Assembly (NCBI RefSeq): GCF_029948085.1
Contig: NZ_JARZZP010000005.1
Coordinates: forward strand, 94,548-158,547
Source: Streptococcus taonis
GTDB taxonomy: Bacteria; Bacillota; Bacilli; Lactobacillales; Streptococcaceae
Reading direction: 5' to 3'
DNA length: 64,000 nt
The notes below the pieces were generated by a model. The model searched no databases. It was not told where the DNA came from and saw nothing but the letters and a program-made list of their open reading frames with translations. Shown here piece after piece: positions 17,778 through 30,732 of this stretch. A program made the position numbers and the translations under genes. Positions within the stretch are counted from its first letter, which is position 1. The number at the start of each line of letters is the position of its first letter.

Positions 17778-18314
17778 TTTGCTTGAAAAATAGGATTGAG
17801 TACGGAGACGTTGAAGGAGTGGTCGACCGATAAAACTGATGGTAAGGATTTTTGCAAGATCAGGAATGATAAAGGGAATGACACCGACAGCTAGTGCTTT
17901 ATCAAAAGGCATGCCAGCAAGGAAGTGGAGGCTGAGAATACCACCAACAAAGACAAGGGAATCTCCCAAGAGATTTGCAAGAAAGATACGAATATAGCCA
18001 CTTTTCTTATGGATAAGATAGGACGTAAGTCCAGCATAGACAAGGTCAAACCAAAGATAGCCAGCGCTTGGACCTACCAAAACATGAAAACCAGCTCCCC
18101 CACTGGCAAAGACAGGAATACCGATAGCACCCAGCAAGAGATAGAGACCAACAGAAAGAACGGCTTCCCTTGGTCTAAAAACAGTAGCAATGAGTCCGAT
18201 AGCAAAGTTTTGTAGAGTAAACGGAACAGGTCCAATTGGGACACTGATTTGGGCTAATACTGCAATCAGAGCAGCTCCAATAGCAGGAATAGCGTAAATA
18301 TGTGCTTTTTTCAT
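17775..18314 (-). CDS. bioY: Biotin ECF transporter substrate-binding subunit BioY
   Basis: 179 aa with six predicted helices and the BioY signature (VPIGPVPFTLQNFAIGLIA; GPSAGYLWFDLVYAG; GIIPFIIPDLAKI-like end). It binds biotin and works with shared EcfA/EcfT components encoded elsewhere. The gene is alone, with a consensus promoter. Pneumococci do not make biotin, so uptake is expected to be essential in biotin-poor sites. Confidence 0.95.
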   Translation of the reverse strand: MKKAHIYAIPAIGAALIAVLAQISVPIGPVPFTLQNFAIGLIATVFRPREAVLSVGLYLLLGAIGIPVFASGGAGFHVLVGPSAGYLWFDLVYAGLTSYLIHKKSGYIRIFLANLLGDSLVFVGGILSLHFLAGMPFDKALAVGVIPFIIPDLAKILTISFIGRPLLQRLRTQSYFSSK

Positions 18315-18347
18315 AATAGTTAACCTCTTTTTTAATTTATAGTAACT

Positions 18348-18375
18348 ATTATACTGGAAGGGGGATGATTGTCAA
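18348..18375 (-). promoter_or_regulatory. Promoter of bioY
   Basis: On the minus strand TTGACA (18375-18370) and TATAAT (18353-18348) with 16 bases between. Short inverted sequences around AGTTACT/AGTTAAC between the -10 and the start could be a biotin-repressor operator; this is unproven. Confidence 0.75.
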
Positions 18376-18576
18376 CCTGTTTTAAAAATAAAGGTTACAA
18401 ATCTGTAATGGCCGATTTAGAGAGAGCCGGAGGACAAGAGATTTTTCAAAACACAGGTAAATCTTATCAGTAATAAAAAGATGAGCCTTATGGAAGTTGG
18501 CTATCATATAGTGCAAACACTTAGGAATCCTGATGGGATGCTATTTTTAAGTGTTTTATAATTTGCTCTAATAAAA
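18376..18576. other. Intergenic region without a supported gene
   Basis: Between the bioY promoter and the gor terminator. It holds only a 21-codon frame without a ribosome site (starting about 18409) and an AT-rich stretch. No RNA or complete gene is supported. Confidence 0.4.
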
Positions 18577-18622
18577 GAAAAAGATTGAAGAAAATGGTCC
18601 TAAATAGGCTTTTTCTTCAATC
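18577..18622 (-). terminator. Intrinsic terminator after gor
   Basis: Twelve-base arms GATTGAAGAAAA/TTTTCTTCAATC with a U-rich 3' side on the minus strand. Confidence 0.8.
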
Positions 18623-18649
18623 TGAGTGACCAAGATGGTCTTTTTTGTA

Positions 18650-19996
18650 TTAACGCATGGTCACAAATTCTTCTGAACCTGTAGGATGGATAGCGACCGT
18701 CGCATCAAAATCAGCTTTTGTAGCTCCCATCTTGATAGCAACTGCAAAACCTTGAATCATTTCGTCGACGCCGTAGCCGATACCATGAAGGCCAACTACC
18801 TTTTCGTTCTCACCAGCTGTAATGAGCTTGAAGCGGGCTTCTTGACGGTGGCTAGTGACTGCTGAATACATAGAAGCAAATTTTGAAGTATAAACTTTAA
18901 TGTTTTCTTGTCCATACTCTTTGATAGCTTCTTCCTCAGTCAGACCGACAGTTCCGATAGCTGGATGTGAGAAGACAACAGTTGGAATAGTAGTGTAGTC
19001 CATTTTAGCATTGGTTTTACCGTTGAAAAGTCTCTCGGATAGGGTACGACCAGCCTTGATAGCGACGGGAGTTAGTTCTTTCTCACCCGTGACATCTCCT
19101 AGAGCATAGATACCATCAACGACTGTATTTTGGTATTCGTCAACTTGAATGAAACCACGTTCATTGAGGGTAACACCTGCTTTCTCAAGCTGGAGCCCTT
19201 CAACATTTGGACGGCGACCAGTTGCCCATATAACTTGACTGGTAGTATGAGTGCTCCCATCTTCGAAATGAATGGTAATGCCTTGTTCAGTTTCTTCAAG
19301 TTTAGCAGGAACCTTATGGGTGTGGAGGTGTAATCCAGTATTTTCCATTTCTTGAACTAGACTCTCAACAATATAACTATCAAATCCACGGAGCGGACGC
19401 TCGCGACGGACGAATAAATCTGTCTGCACACCAAGGGTATGGAGCACGCCAGCTAATTCGACAGCAATGTAACCAGCACCCAGAATGGCTACAGAATCTG
19501 GCAACTTTTCCCAAGCAAAGACATCATCAGAACTACCACCTAGTTCAGCACCAGGAATGGTAGGAATACGAGGATGTGCCCCAGTTGCAATCACGATGTG
19601 CTTAGCACGGATCAACTCTCCATTGACACTAACAGTATGAGCATCAACGAACTCGGCGCGTCCTTCAATCAAATCAACTCCGTTACGCTTAAAGCTTCCA
19701 CCATAAGAAGAGCGAGCACGATCAATATAGGCTTCACGATTTTTACGAAGCCTTGCATAATCAAATTCATTGCCAGTACTTGTAAAACCATAGTCAGGCC
19801 CATATTTGTGGATGCTCTCTGCGATTTGAGCACCGTACCACATAATTTTCTTAGGAACGCACCCAATATTGACACAAGTTCCACCTAATTTCTTTTCCTC
19901 AATAACTGCGGCTTTAGCGCCATGTTCACCAGCACGATTCATGGTAGCAATACCCCCGCTACCTCCACCGATAGCGATAATATCATATTCTCTCAT
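18650..19996 (-). CDS. gor: Glutathione-disulfide reductase
   Basis: 448 aa from the ATG at 19996, preceded by AAAGGAGC; the frame is open ten codons further upstream. The FAD-binding GGGSGG is at about 10-15 and the redox disulfide is [13 protein letters not shown] (about 38-50). The NADPH-binding domain has [11 protein letters not shown]. The C-terminal HPTGSEEF carries the catalytic histidine/glutamate pair. It reduces GSSG with NADPH. Pneumococci import glutathione rather than make it, so Gor recycles it against peroxide and metal stress. Confidence 0.95.
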   Translation of the reverse strand: MREYDIIAIGGGSGGIATMNRAGEHGAKAAVIEEKKLGGTCVNIGCVPKKIMWYGAQIAESIHKYGPDYGFTSTGNEFDYARLRKNREAYIDRARSSYGGSFKRNGVDLIEGRAEFVDAHTVSVNGELIRAKHIVIATGAHPRIPTIPGAELGGSSDDVFAWEKLPDSVAILGAGYIAVELAGVLHTLGVQTDLFVRRERPLRGFDSYIVESLVQEMENTGLHLHTHKVPAKLEETEQGITIHFEDGSTHTTSQVIWATGRRPNVEGLQLEKAGVTLNERGFIQVDEYQNTVVDGIYALGDVTGEKELTPVAIKAGRTLSERLFNGKTNAKMDYTTIPTVVFSHPAIGTVGLTEEEAIKEYGQENIKVYTSKFASMYSAVTSHRQEARFKLITAGENEKVVGLHGIGYGVDEMIQGFAVAIKMGATKADFDATVAIHPTGSEEFVTMR

Positions 19997-20175
19997 AGAA
20001 AGCTCCTTTACTTGTTTTCTAGTCATATTCTATCTTTTTTTGGGAGTCAATGCAAAAATCTGCTACGCTTAAAAATTTTAAGAAAATGCTTGCAAAAATA
20101 AAAAAGAAAGTGTATTATATAACTAATACAACAATAAAAGGATCTTACAAATAAATTTGGATTGTTAGAAAGAAA

Positions 20176-20204
20176 TTGTCCATTTTTGAGACTTGTGCTA
20201 TAAT
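20176..20204 (+). promoter_or_regulatory. Promoter of the MacA/ABC/FtsX exporter operon
   Basis: TTGTCC and TATAAT with a 17-base spacer and TGC extended -10. Confidence 0.75.
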
Positions 20205-20235
20205 CTTAATATATATTTGTAAAGAAGGAGTTCTT

Positions 20236-21423
20236 ATGAAAAGAAAGAAAACAGCCAAGAAATGGCCTTTATATACTGCTATTGGGGTTGCAACAGCCAT
20301 CGTAATTGGTGCTGGAGCTATTCTCCTATTTAGACAACCAAACCAAAGTGCAGCAATTGACGAACCTGCTAAAATCGCTGTAGCAAAAGAGGGAACGGTT
20401 GCTTCATCGGTTCTTCTATCGGGTAGTGTAACTGCTCAAAAAGAACAATATGTTTATTTTGATGGCAGCAAGGGAGATTTGGATGAGGTTCTAGTTTCAG
20501 TTGGTGATAAGGTAAGCGAGGGCCAGGCCTTAGTCAAGTATAGTAGCACAGAAGCCCAGGCTGCCTATGATGCTGCCAGTCGTGCAGTTGCTAAAGCTGA
20601 CCGTCATATCAATGAACTGAATGAGTCTCGAAATACCGCCGCAGCAACACCTAACCTTCCGCAAGCAGGTCTAGAAGGAGCAACTGGACAAGCGCCAGCT
20701 CAGTCATCCGGTTCTGCCACAGCTGCTATTGATTCTCAAATCAGCGATGCTCGTGATGTGCGTGCAGATGCAGAAGCGCAACTTGAAAAAGCTCAAGCCC
20801 AGTTGAATGCTGCTACGGTATTGAGTACGGTGGAGGGAACAGTTGTTGAAGTGAATCGTAACGTTTCAAAATCTCCAACAGGAAATAGTCAAGTTTTGGT
20901 TCATATCGTAAGTAACGATAACTTGCAGGTCAAGGGAGAGCTTTCTGAGTACAACCTTGCCAATCTATCTGTAGGTCAAGAAGTCACTTTCACTTCCAAG
21001 GTTTACCCAGATAAAACTTGGAATGGTAAGATTAGCTATATTTCAAATTATCCAAAAAATAACAGTGAAGCAAGTAGTAGCTTGGCTGGTTCAAACACAG
21101 GGTCTAAATATCCATATACAGTCGATGTAACTAGTGAAATCGGTGATTTGAAACAGGGCTTTACAGTCAGTGTCGAAGTGAAAAGCACTAGCAAAGCATT
21201 GATTGTTCCGATCACCAGCGTAGTCATGGAAGAAGAGAAAAACTATGTTTGGATCCTTGATGAAAATCAAAAGGCCAAAAAAGTTGAAGTTGGATTGGGC
21301 AATGCAGATGCAGAAAATCAAGAAATCACATCTGGTCTGACAGATGGAGCAAAAGTCATCAGTAATCCGACAGCTTCCTTGCAAGAAGGAAAAGAGGTGA
21401 AGACTGATGAAGCAACTAATTAG
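20236..21423 (+). CDS. Membrane-fusion/adaptor subunit of a MacAB-like exporter
   Basis: 395 aa from the ATG at 20236 (GAAGGAG upstream); upstream codons overlap the promoter. An N-terminal anchor (about 10-32) is followed by a half-lipoyl region, a helical hairpin rich in A, E and K (about 120-200), the second half-lipoyl part, and beta-barrel domains. Gram-positive MacA homologue. It overlaps the ATPase gene by 17 bases. This resembles the S. pneumoniae R6 Spr0693-0695 system, which is linked to antimicrobial-peptide and drug tolerance. Confidence 0.9.
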   Translation: MKRKKTAKKWPLYTAIGVATAIVIGAGAILLFRQPNQSAAIDEPAKIAVAKEGTVASSVLLSGSVTAQKEQYVYFDGSKGDLDEVLVSVGDKVSEGQALVKYSSTEAQAAYDAASRAVAKADRHINELNESRNTAAATPNLPQAGLEGATGQAPAQSSGSATAAIDSQISDARDVRADAEAQLEKAQAQLNAATVLSTVEGTVVEVNRNVSKSPTGNSQVLVHIVSNDNLQVKGELSEYNLANLSVGQEVTFTSKVYPDKTWNGKISYISNYPKNNSEASSSLAGSNTGSKYPYTVDVTSEIGDLKQGFTVSVEVKSTSKALIVPITSVVMEEEKNYVWILDENQKAKKVEVGLGNADAENQEITSGLTDGAKVISNPTASLQEGKEVKTDEATN

Positions 21424-22108
21424 CCTCAAAAATATCTGTCGTAGCTATCGCAATGGTGATCAAGAACTTCAAGTCCTTAAAAACATTAATCTAGAAGTTC
21501 ACGAGGGAGAATTCGTAGCAATCATGGGACCATCAGGTTCTGGTAAGTCCACCCTCATGAATACCATCGGTATGTTAGATACACCTACAAGTGGTCAGTA
21601 TTTTCTAGATGGAAAAGAAGTAGCTGGTTTAGGTGAAAAACAATTAGCCAAGGTTCGAAATCAGGAAATCGGCTTCGTCTTTCAACAATTCTTTCTCTTG
21701 TCCAAGCTCAATGCTCTTCAAAACGTAGAACTGCCCTTGATTTATGCGGGAGTTTCAGCTTCAAAACGTCGCAAATTAGCAGAAGAGTATCTGGAAAAGG
21801 TTGAACTGACAGAGCGTAGTCATCACTTGCCTTCGGAGTTGTCAGGTGGTCAGAAGCAAAGGGTTGCCATTGCGCGTGCTCTAGTCAACAATCCTTCAAT
21901 CATTCTAGCAGACGAACCGACTGGAGCACTTGATACCAAAACAGGAAATCAAATCATGCAACTCTTGGTTGAATTAAACAAAGAAGGAAAAACCATCATT
22001 ATGGTTACGCATGAGCCTGAAATCGCTGCTTACGCTAAGCGTCAGATTGTCATTCGTGATGGCGTCATTTCATCTGATAGTGGTCTCGTAGAAAAGGAGG
22101 AAAACTAA
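21407..22108 (+). CDS. ABC transporter ATPase (MacB-type, LolD/SalX group)
   Basis: 233 aa with Walker A GPSGSGKST (about 39-47), Q-loop FQQF, signature LSGGQKQR, Walker B IILADEPTGALD and the H-loop MVTHEP. The LADEPTGALD form marks the MacB/LolD mechanotransmission group. It starts inside the end of the adaptor gene and is followed one base later by the permease gene, so all three subunits come from one message. Confidence 0.96.
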   Translation: MKQLISLKNICRSYRNGDQELQVLKNINLEVHEGEFVAIMGPSGSGKSTLMNTIGMLDTPTSGQYFLDGKEVAGLGEKQLAKVRNQEIGFVFQQFFLLSKLNALQNVELPLIYAGVSASKRRKLAEEYLEKVELTERSHHLPSELSGGQKQRVAIARALVNNPSIILADEPTGALDTKTGNQIMQLLVELNKEGKTIIMVTHEPEIAAYAKRQIVIRDGVISSDSGLVEKEEN

Positions 22109-22109
22109 G

Positions 22110-25503
<3,394 letters not shown>

Positions 25504-25508
25504 GATTT

Positions 25509-25540
25509 AAAAGAACCAGTTTGAACTGGTTCTTTTCTTT
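25509..25540 (+). terminator. Intrinsic terminator after metG
   Basis: AAAAGAACCAGTT/AACTGGTTCTTTT hairpin with a two-base loop. Confidence 0.9.
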
Positions 25541-25553
25541 TGTATGACTATAG

Positions 25554-25582
25554 TTGATAAAAGAGGCATTCTGCTTTATAAT
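25554..25582 (+). promoter_or_regulatory. Promoter of the aldo/keto reductase gene
   Basis: TTGATA and TATAAT with a 17-base spacer. Confidence 0.8.
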
Positions 25583-25605
25583 GAAGAAAAACGGAGGAAG
25601 TTGCC

Positions 25606-26532
25606 ATGAAATACATTCCATTCGGTCAAGAGAAAAGAGAATTGTCCGAAATCGTCCTAGGCATGATGCGAATCAGTGACAAGTCGGTCAAAGAAGTTGA
25701 AGAGCTGGTAGAAACAGCCCTATCTGTGGGAATCAACGCCTTTGACTTGGCAGATATCTATGGTCGTGGTCGGTGCGAAGAATTGTTGGGTCAAGTGTTA
25801 AACAATCGTCCTGACCTGCGTGAAAAGATGTGGATTCAGTCTAAGTGTGGCATTCGCATAGAAGAATTTACCTATTTTGATTTTTCAAAAGATTATATTT
25901 TAGAGTCAGTTGATGGGATTCTACAACGATTGCAGGTTGATTATCTAGATAGCTTGCTTCTCCATCGCCCAGATGCCTTGATGGAAGCTAACCAAGTGGC
26001 AGAAGCTTTTGATATTCTACAAAAATCAGGTAAGGTTCGAGACTTTGGTGTATCCAACCAAAATCCAATGATGATGGAATTACTGAAGAAAGAGGTTAAA
26101 CAACCTTTATCTATCAATCAATTACAGCTAAGCGCAGCTTTCACGCCAGGTTTTGAATCAGGTTTCCATGTCAATATGGAAGGTGACAAGGCAGCTTTGC
26201 GTGATGGTAGCGTCTTTGAATACTGCAAACTGAATGATATGGTCATTCAGGCTTGGTCAGTCTTGCAGTTTGGCTATTTTAAGGGTAATTTTGTTGGAAA
26301 AGAGCAATTTCATGATCTAAATGAAGTTCTAAATCGACTAGCCTTAAAATACGGTGTAAGCCCATCAGCCATTGCTATCGCTTGGGTGTTACGCTATCCA
26401 GCCAAGATGCAAGCTGTAGTAGGGACAACAAATCCAAAACATTTGCTAGAAGCAAGCCAAGCAAGTAACTTTAGTTTGACTCGAAAAGAATGGTATGAGA
26501 TTTACCTAGCAGCAGGAAATGATTTGCCTTAG
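25606..26532 (+). CDS. Aldo/keto reductase
   Basis: 308 aa TIM-barrel NADPH oxidoreductase. The catalytic tetrad is recognisable: D and Y in FDLADIYGRG (about 47-54), K in QSKCGIR and H in LLLHRPD. The C-terminal cofactor segment VVGTTNPKHLLEA is present. It resembles the YcsN/YdhF group of bacterial reductases, whose physiological substrate is mostly unknown. Single gene with its own promoter and terminator. Confidence 0.93.
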   Translation: MKYIPFGQEKRELSEIVLGMMRISDKSVKEVEELVETALSVGINAFDLADIYGRGRCEELLGQVLNNRPDLREKMWIQSKCGIRIEEFTYFDFSKDYILESVDGILQRLQVDYLDSLLLHRPDALMEANQVAEAFDILQKSGKVRDFGVSNQNPMMMELLKKEVKQPLSINQLQLSAAFTPGFESGFHVNMEGDKAALRDGSVFEYCKLNDMVIQAWSVLQFGYFKGNFVGKEQFHDLNEVLNRLALKYGVSPSAIAIAWVLRYPAKMQAVVGTTNPKHLLEASQASNFSLTRKEWYEIYLAAGNDLP

Positions 26533-26548
26533 AATTAAAACGAAATCC

Positions 26549-26620
26549 ATTCAAGAGCGAGATTTTATCTCGCTCTTTTTGTTAAAAAAAATTTATATAA
26601 TTGTTTGAAAATACAAACTA
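26549..26620 (+). repeat. Terminator/promoter module, intact copy
   Basis: About 72 bp: the terminator plus an A-rich stretch and TTTATATAATTGTTTGAAA. The second copy is split by the conjugative element: its left part is at 27544-27579 and its right part at 50893-50928. Confidence 0.85.
26553..26582 (+). terminator. Intrinsic terminator after the aldo/keto reductase (first copy of a repeated module)
   Basis: AAGAGCGAGA/TCTCGCTCTT hairpin with T5. The same sequence with two changes follows the next gene. Confidence 0.9.
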
Positions 26621-26665
26621 ATAATAGTATAATAAAATAAATATTTTTTTGAAAAGGAAGTAAAT

Positions 26666-27484
26666 ATGAAAAAAATTGTAGTAGTCATATCAATTATGAT
26701 ATTTGCGATACTAGGTGTTGGTTTAGGTTATTACTTTTTATCTTATGTACCTTATAAAACTGCTGTCAGTAATTTTGAAAAAGCTTCGGTATCTCTAAAA
26801 GAAAAAAATAAGGATATTGAAGACTTAGTATCTGAGGCCGAAACGGTAGTTGAAAAAGGCGAAGAAGCATTAGAATCAAATACTTTAGATGACTTAAAGA
26901 ATTCTGTAGAAAAAACTCAAAAATCAATAAGAAAAGTACCAGAAATGGAGAAAAAAACAAAAGATATTGAAAATCAAATTAATGAAATGAATCAACCAAT
27001 AAGTTATGAAGAAAATCAAAATGAATTAAAGAATAAACTTGAAAAATACAAAAATAGCGTCACTCAATTAAAACAAATTACGAATCCATCTAGTACATTT
27101 ATTGAGGAAAGACTTAAAGAAGTTGATACAATTACTGGAGTACAATCTGTGACAGAAAGTAATGATCCTAATAAGCATCTAAATAAACAAGGTGGTTATA
27201 CGGCGTCTGTTTATTTTGTAGATAATCAAGTAACTCCTCCGGTGGAGGGTTCTGATATTATTCAAAAAGGAAATGATGCAGGCGGAAATATAGAGGTATA
27301 TAAAACAAAAGAGGAAGCAGAACAGCGTAATAAATATATTAGTACATATGATGGAACCTCTCTTCAACCTGGTTCTCATTATGTATATGGTACAGTTCTG
27401 ATTCGTACCTCTTCACGACTAACAGCAAGCCAGCAAGAAGAATTAACTAAGAAAATATATCAGAAATTTATAGAAATAAAATAA
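26666..27484 (+). CDS. Membrane-anchored helical protein of unknown function
   Basis: 272 aa. An N-terminal membrane anchor (about 4-27) is followed by a long lysine/glutamate-rich helical region (about 30-140) and a mixed domain (about 150-265, with VTGVQSVTESNDPNKHLNKQ and LIRTSSRLT) that is probably exported. No catalytic motif is seen. AAGGAAG precedes the ATG. The second half is reminiscent of extracellular domains in EbhA/lipoprotein-like streptococcal proteins, but I do not recognise it. It lies between two copies of a terminator/promoter repeat. Confidence 0.7.
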   Translation: MKKIVVVISIMIFAILGVGLGYYFLSYVPYKTAVSNFEKASVSLKEKNKDIEDLVSEAETVVEKGEEALESNTLDDLKNSVEKTQKSIRKVPEMEKKTKDIENQINEMNQPISYEENQNELKNKLEKYKNSVTQLKQITNPSSTFIEERLKEVDTITGVQSVTESNDPNKHLNKQGGYTASVYFVDNQVTPPVEGSDIIQKGNDAGGNIEVYKTKEEAEQRNKYISTYDGTSLQPGSHYVYGTVLIRTSSRLTASQQEELTKKIYQKFIEIK

Positions 27485-27547
27485 TCAAAAGAATTAAATT
27501 TTTAAAATATGATTTAAGCTTTTCTATTTTTACATTAACTTTTATTC

Positions 27548-27579
27548 AAGAGCGAGATTCTATTTCGCTCTTTTTGTTT
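27548..27579 (+). terminator. Intrinsic terminator (second copy, at the element junction)
   Basis: AAGAGCGA/TCGCTCTT hairpin with T5GTTT; the conjugative element begins right after it. Confidence 0.85.
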
Positions 27580-27721
27580 AAAACAAAGTATAAATTTCTA
27601 ATTATCTTTTTATATTTTCTTAAATGCTCGTAAAGCCTTATTCTATGTGCTTTCGAGTATTTTTACTGTAGGAAGATACTTCACGTTTCTTTGCATATTT
27701 CCTCATGTCTTAGCTGTCAGA

Positions 27722-27743
27722 AGTGGTAAATAAGTAGTAAATT
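27722..27743. repeat. Int arm-binding repeats (DR-2 type), int end
   Basis: Two adjacent 11-bp repeats, AGTGGTAAATA and AGTAGTAAATT. The same motif is doubled at the other end of the element. In Tn916 such DR-2 repeats bind the N-terminal domain of integrase. Confidence 0.75.
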
Positions 27744-27754
27744 CATTTGTACTA

Positions 27755-28973
27755 CTAAGCAACAAGACGCTCCTGTTGCTTCTCTTTATTCAAGCGTTTC
27801 ATTTCTGCCATTGCAGAATCGAATGTTGCATGTGCGTAATAGTTCAGCGTCATGGCTATATTAGCATGTCCCATAATGTACTGTAATGCCTTTGGATTCA
27901 TTCCTGCATTTGCATAGTTGGTACAGAATGTATGTCGCAAACTATGTGGAGTGATGTGTGGCAATTTATCCTCGTTATACTTATTGTATTTCTTAACAAG
28001 ACCTTTCATCATGCCGTTGTAATCACTTGCCACTTTTGGATAGTTCTTTCTATTTAAGAAAGAGGAAATCACTATATCCATCAATCTCAACACGCTTATC
28101 ATTCTTTCGATTCGCTAACACTCGCTTAAATGCTTGATAGGCTTCTTCAACCATAGGAACTTGACGTTCGCCACTTTTGGTCTTTGGTGTTTCAATGTAG
28201 TACCCAATTTCAGTATCTCTCAATAGCTGATGGTCTATATTGACAAGACGATTCTCAAAATCTAAATCTGGAAGTGTCAAACCACCAAACTCTGAAATAC
28301 GAAGACCTGTTTTTAAGAGTATCAGAATTTCATCATAATTTTTGCTGTAGGTTTTATCAGCTTTTGCAAAGGCTAACAGTTTTTCTTCCTGTTCTTCTGT
28401 TAGTACGGTCTTAGGGACAGTATCATCATCAAGAACTGCTTTCAGTTGAAAGTCAAATGGATTCTTCCGAACACAATCATCTTGTATAGCAATATAGAAT
28501 GAAGCCTTTAAAGAACGTTTGTAGTTATTGATGGTTTGATAAGCATAACCATTTTCACTCATTCTAATAGCCCATTCTTTAGCGTCTGATGGCTTAATAC
28601 TGTCAATACTTCTTACACCTAACTTGTCTTTCTTCAAAATATCCATAAGATATTTGCGTCCAGTTTCAGTGTTTTTTCTAACCTTTGGTCTTTGAGCGTT
28701 CTGTTTTGCGTAAAGCTGGCAGAGTGTCATTTTCTTTCCTACAACATCAATACCATCATGAATGTCTTTCTGTAACTCTGCGATTTTCTCTCTAAGTGAG
28801 ATACAATCACGCTTTCCTGCTGGTACTCGGTCTGTAGCCACAAGTTTCCACGAGTAAACAAATTGCGGTTCTCCAAATGAATCTATATATTTGTATAAGT
28901 ATCTTCCGTCTTTTCGTTGGCTCTCTCCAGTCTTTAAGATTCGACCTTTATTGTCACGTCTTTTTTCTGACAT
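27755..28973 (-). pseudogene. int: Tn916 tyrosine integrase, frameshifted by one base
   Basis: The full region is 1,219 bases, exactly one more than the 405-codon Tn916 int. The first 307 codons are in one frame: arm-binding N-terminus, core domain and the first catalytic arginine (GLRISE). They end at TAG (28052-28050), just after FLFLK. The remaining part (NRKNYPKV onward) is in another frame and holds HSLRHTF (catalytic H/R), GHANIAMT and the tyrosine region LNYYAHA. The extra base lies in the TTT at 28053-28055. The truncated product lacks most catalytic residues, so excision and integration should fail unless complemented, corrected by slippage, or the base is a sequencing error. Confidence 0.9.
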
Positions 28974-29054
28974 GGCATTTGCTCCTTTCCTTTATGGAAA
29001 GAGCCTTGATACGACTTAATACTATTTTATCATATACAAGACCCTTTGGCGACG

Positions 29055-29258
29055 CTAGATTGCGTCCAATGTATCTATAATTTTTTCAAATTGTTTTCGT
29101 TTAATCTGAATACGATTGCCATTCATAATCAGCCAATTTGCATTTTTATTTTCCTCTGCCAAGCGTCGTAGCTTGTTTTCGCCAATACGAAAATATTTTG
29201 ACGCTTCTTCAATGGTTAGGGTATAACGTTCCCAAATAGGAATGTCAGTCTGCTTCAT
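29055..29258 (-). CDS. xis: Tn916 excisionase Xis
   Basis: 67 aa with a winged-helix/MerR-like fold ([21 protein letters not shown], about 16-36), identical in type to Tn916 Xis. It bends DNA at the element's ends and directs Int to excision. AGGAGG precedes the start. It lies upstream of int on the same strand (81 bases). Confidence 0.95.
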
Positions 29259-29493
29259 AAAATCCTCCTTTCCAAATCACTTATTTGGATTTCATAAAAG
29301 TTGTTTTACCAGCAATCGAACAGCTTTAGCAAAGCTCACGGGAGTTCCACCCCTGCATGGTTCTCATGTAGCCATACTCATTGCCTGCGACGGTTTTATC
29401 ACGCTCGGACTATTGACTGTATGGGAGTATCATTATCACGATAAGAATGTCGTTGCAGGCAATCCTGCTAAAGATTGCTTCTCGGATCACTAA
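29242..29493 (+). CDS. Possible orf10 of Tn916, hypothetical
   Basis: 83-codon frame antisense to, and overlapping, the start of xis. No convincing ribosome site or domain. A frame in this position is annotated as orf10 in some Tn916 relatives. It could be spurious; the rest of 29494-29718 holds no gene I can support. Confidence 0.25.
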
Positions 29494-29718
29494 CATGAAT
29501 CGCTCGCTATCTTTATAAGATAGGTCATGGCGGTTAGTTCCGTTGGCTCTTTTCTTATCGAAACGTATTCGATTACTTTTATTCAGTTTTCAAAGAACAA
29601 TGGCTCGTTAGCCTATCAAAACACATTGAAAGCTCAATATGCTTTGGTGGAATAACAAACCTCCCTGTTCGGGAAGCGTGGAATGGTTTAGCACGCTTCC
29701 ACGAAAGGAGAGAGGATA

Positions 29719-29949
29719 TTACTTAATTTCAAATGACAAAATCTTTGTAATCAGTCTGGTTTCCATTCTTCCACGTAAGACTTCATCAACGACCATACTT
29801 TGATTGCCATATTCATCTTTCATAAGTCGTAGGGAACGCTTCGTTATGTACCCTCTGTAATGATGTAGAATCTGGTTAATCGCTTCGGTATCGCCATCTG
29901 TTGCCTTTACAATGAGAGGAAAGGGAATCATAGGATATTGTGTTTTCAT
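29719..29949 (-). CDS. orf8: Tn916 Orf8, regulator of excision/transfer
   Basis: 76 aa helix-turn-helix-domain protein (IPFPLIVKATDGDTEAINQILHHYRGYITKRSLR). Its start overlaps the stop of orf7 by four bases. In Tn916 orf7 and orf8 are transcribed by read-through from tet(M) and their products activate their own promoter, driving xis-int and circularisation-dependent transfer gene expression. Confidence 0.9.
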   Translation of the reverse strand: MKTQYPMIPFPLIVKATDGDTEAINQILHHYRGYITKRSLRLMKDEYGNQSMVVDEVLRGRMETRLITKILSFEIK

Positions 29950-30377
29950 TCTTCAAATTCCTCCATAAACTTTTTAATTAAGGCTAGTCCACTGGTTCTA
30001 TGCCGATAGACAGTAGAACGGTTCAATTTCAACAGGTCTGCAATTTCTGAATCGCTCATGTCCATAAAGTAAAACAGCAGTAGAATTTCACGTTTCTTGT
30101 CTGGCAACTCACGTAATGCTTCACTCAACAAATCATTTTCAACGCCTACTGATAACCCATTGAGTGTAAAAATCTGAAAGTCAGTTGAATAGTTATCTGT
30201 TGTCGCAAACTGGCTAACAAGATAATCGCCAACATCCGAAAAGGACACCTCACGCTTTGCAATCCTTGAAAGATAAAGCATATAATTCTTTCGCTCGTCT
30301 TCCATAGCACGTTTACAGATATAGTCAAACTGATTTTCTATTGTGGTCTGAAAAGAAGATGGTTTCATGTTTCTCAC
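29946..30377 (-). CDS. orf7: Tn916 Orf7, sigma-factor-like regulator
   Basis: 143 aa. The C-terminal half is a sigma-70 region 4-like helix-turn-helix (LPDKKREILLLFYFMDMSDSEIADLLKLNRSTVYRHR). AGAAAGGGGGTGAGAAACATG supplies the start. It activates the orf7-orf8-xis-int operon. It lies downstream of the Tn917 insertion, so read-through from tet(M) must now cross Tn917 to reach it. Confidence 0.92.
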   Translation of the reverse strand: MRNMKPSSFQTTIENQFDYICKRAMEDERKNYMLYLSRIAKREVSFSDVGDYLVSQFATTDNYSTDFQIFTLNGLSVGVENDLLSEALRELPDKKREILLLFYFMDMSDSEIADLLKLNRSTVYRHRTSGLALIKKFMEEFEE

Positions 30378-30647
30378 CCCCTTTCTGTCTAGGAAAGGAA
30401 GTGAGCCTTGCTCGTTTATCTCCTTTCACTCTTAGTCCCAATGTGAAAGGGGGATTTGTTGCATTACTGATAAATAAACTTTGTAAAAAAGTTCTGAATA
30501 GCCAAAAAAGCATATAAACAGATTTATTTCTCTGTTTACATGCTTCTGTTATTCTATCTATATGATTTATAAAACCACATTGGTGGACGTACTTATCTAT
30601 TGCAGATAGACGACTTTTTTTGACAAGAACCCAATGTAAGGAAATTT

Positions 30648-30715
30648 ATTGTATATGATGTACTTCATGGCGACGTTGACCTCCAACAAACCGCCATTTG
30701 GAAGTAATATACAAT
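30648..30715. repeat. Long inverted repeat upstream of orf7
   Basis: Outer arms ATTGTATA/TATACAAT with inner CTTC..GGC/GCC..GGAAG pairing: a potential large hairpin or operator between orf7 and orf9. Confidence 0.6.
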
Positions 30716-30732
30716 ATTTTAACAGCGTAAAT

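Noticed and set aside
18628..18646. GACC/GGTC hairpin with T6 on the plus strand
   Set aside because: No plus-strand gene ends before it, and in the gor direction the T tract is on the wrong side; the neighbouring 12-bp hairpin is the terminator.
30325..30513. 62-codon minus-strand frame upstream of orf7
   Set aside because: Overlaps the orf7 start and its control region; looks like non-coding leader sequence.
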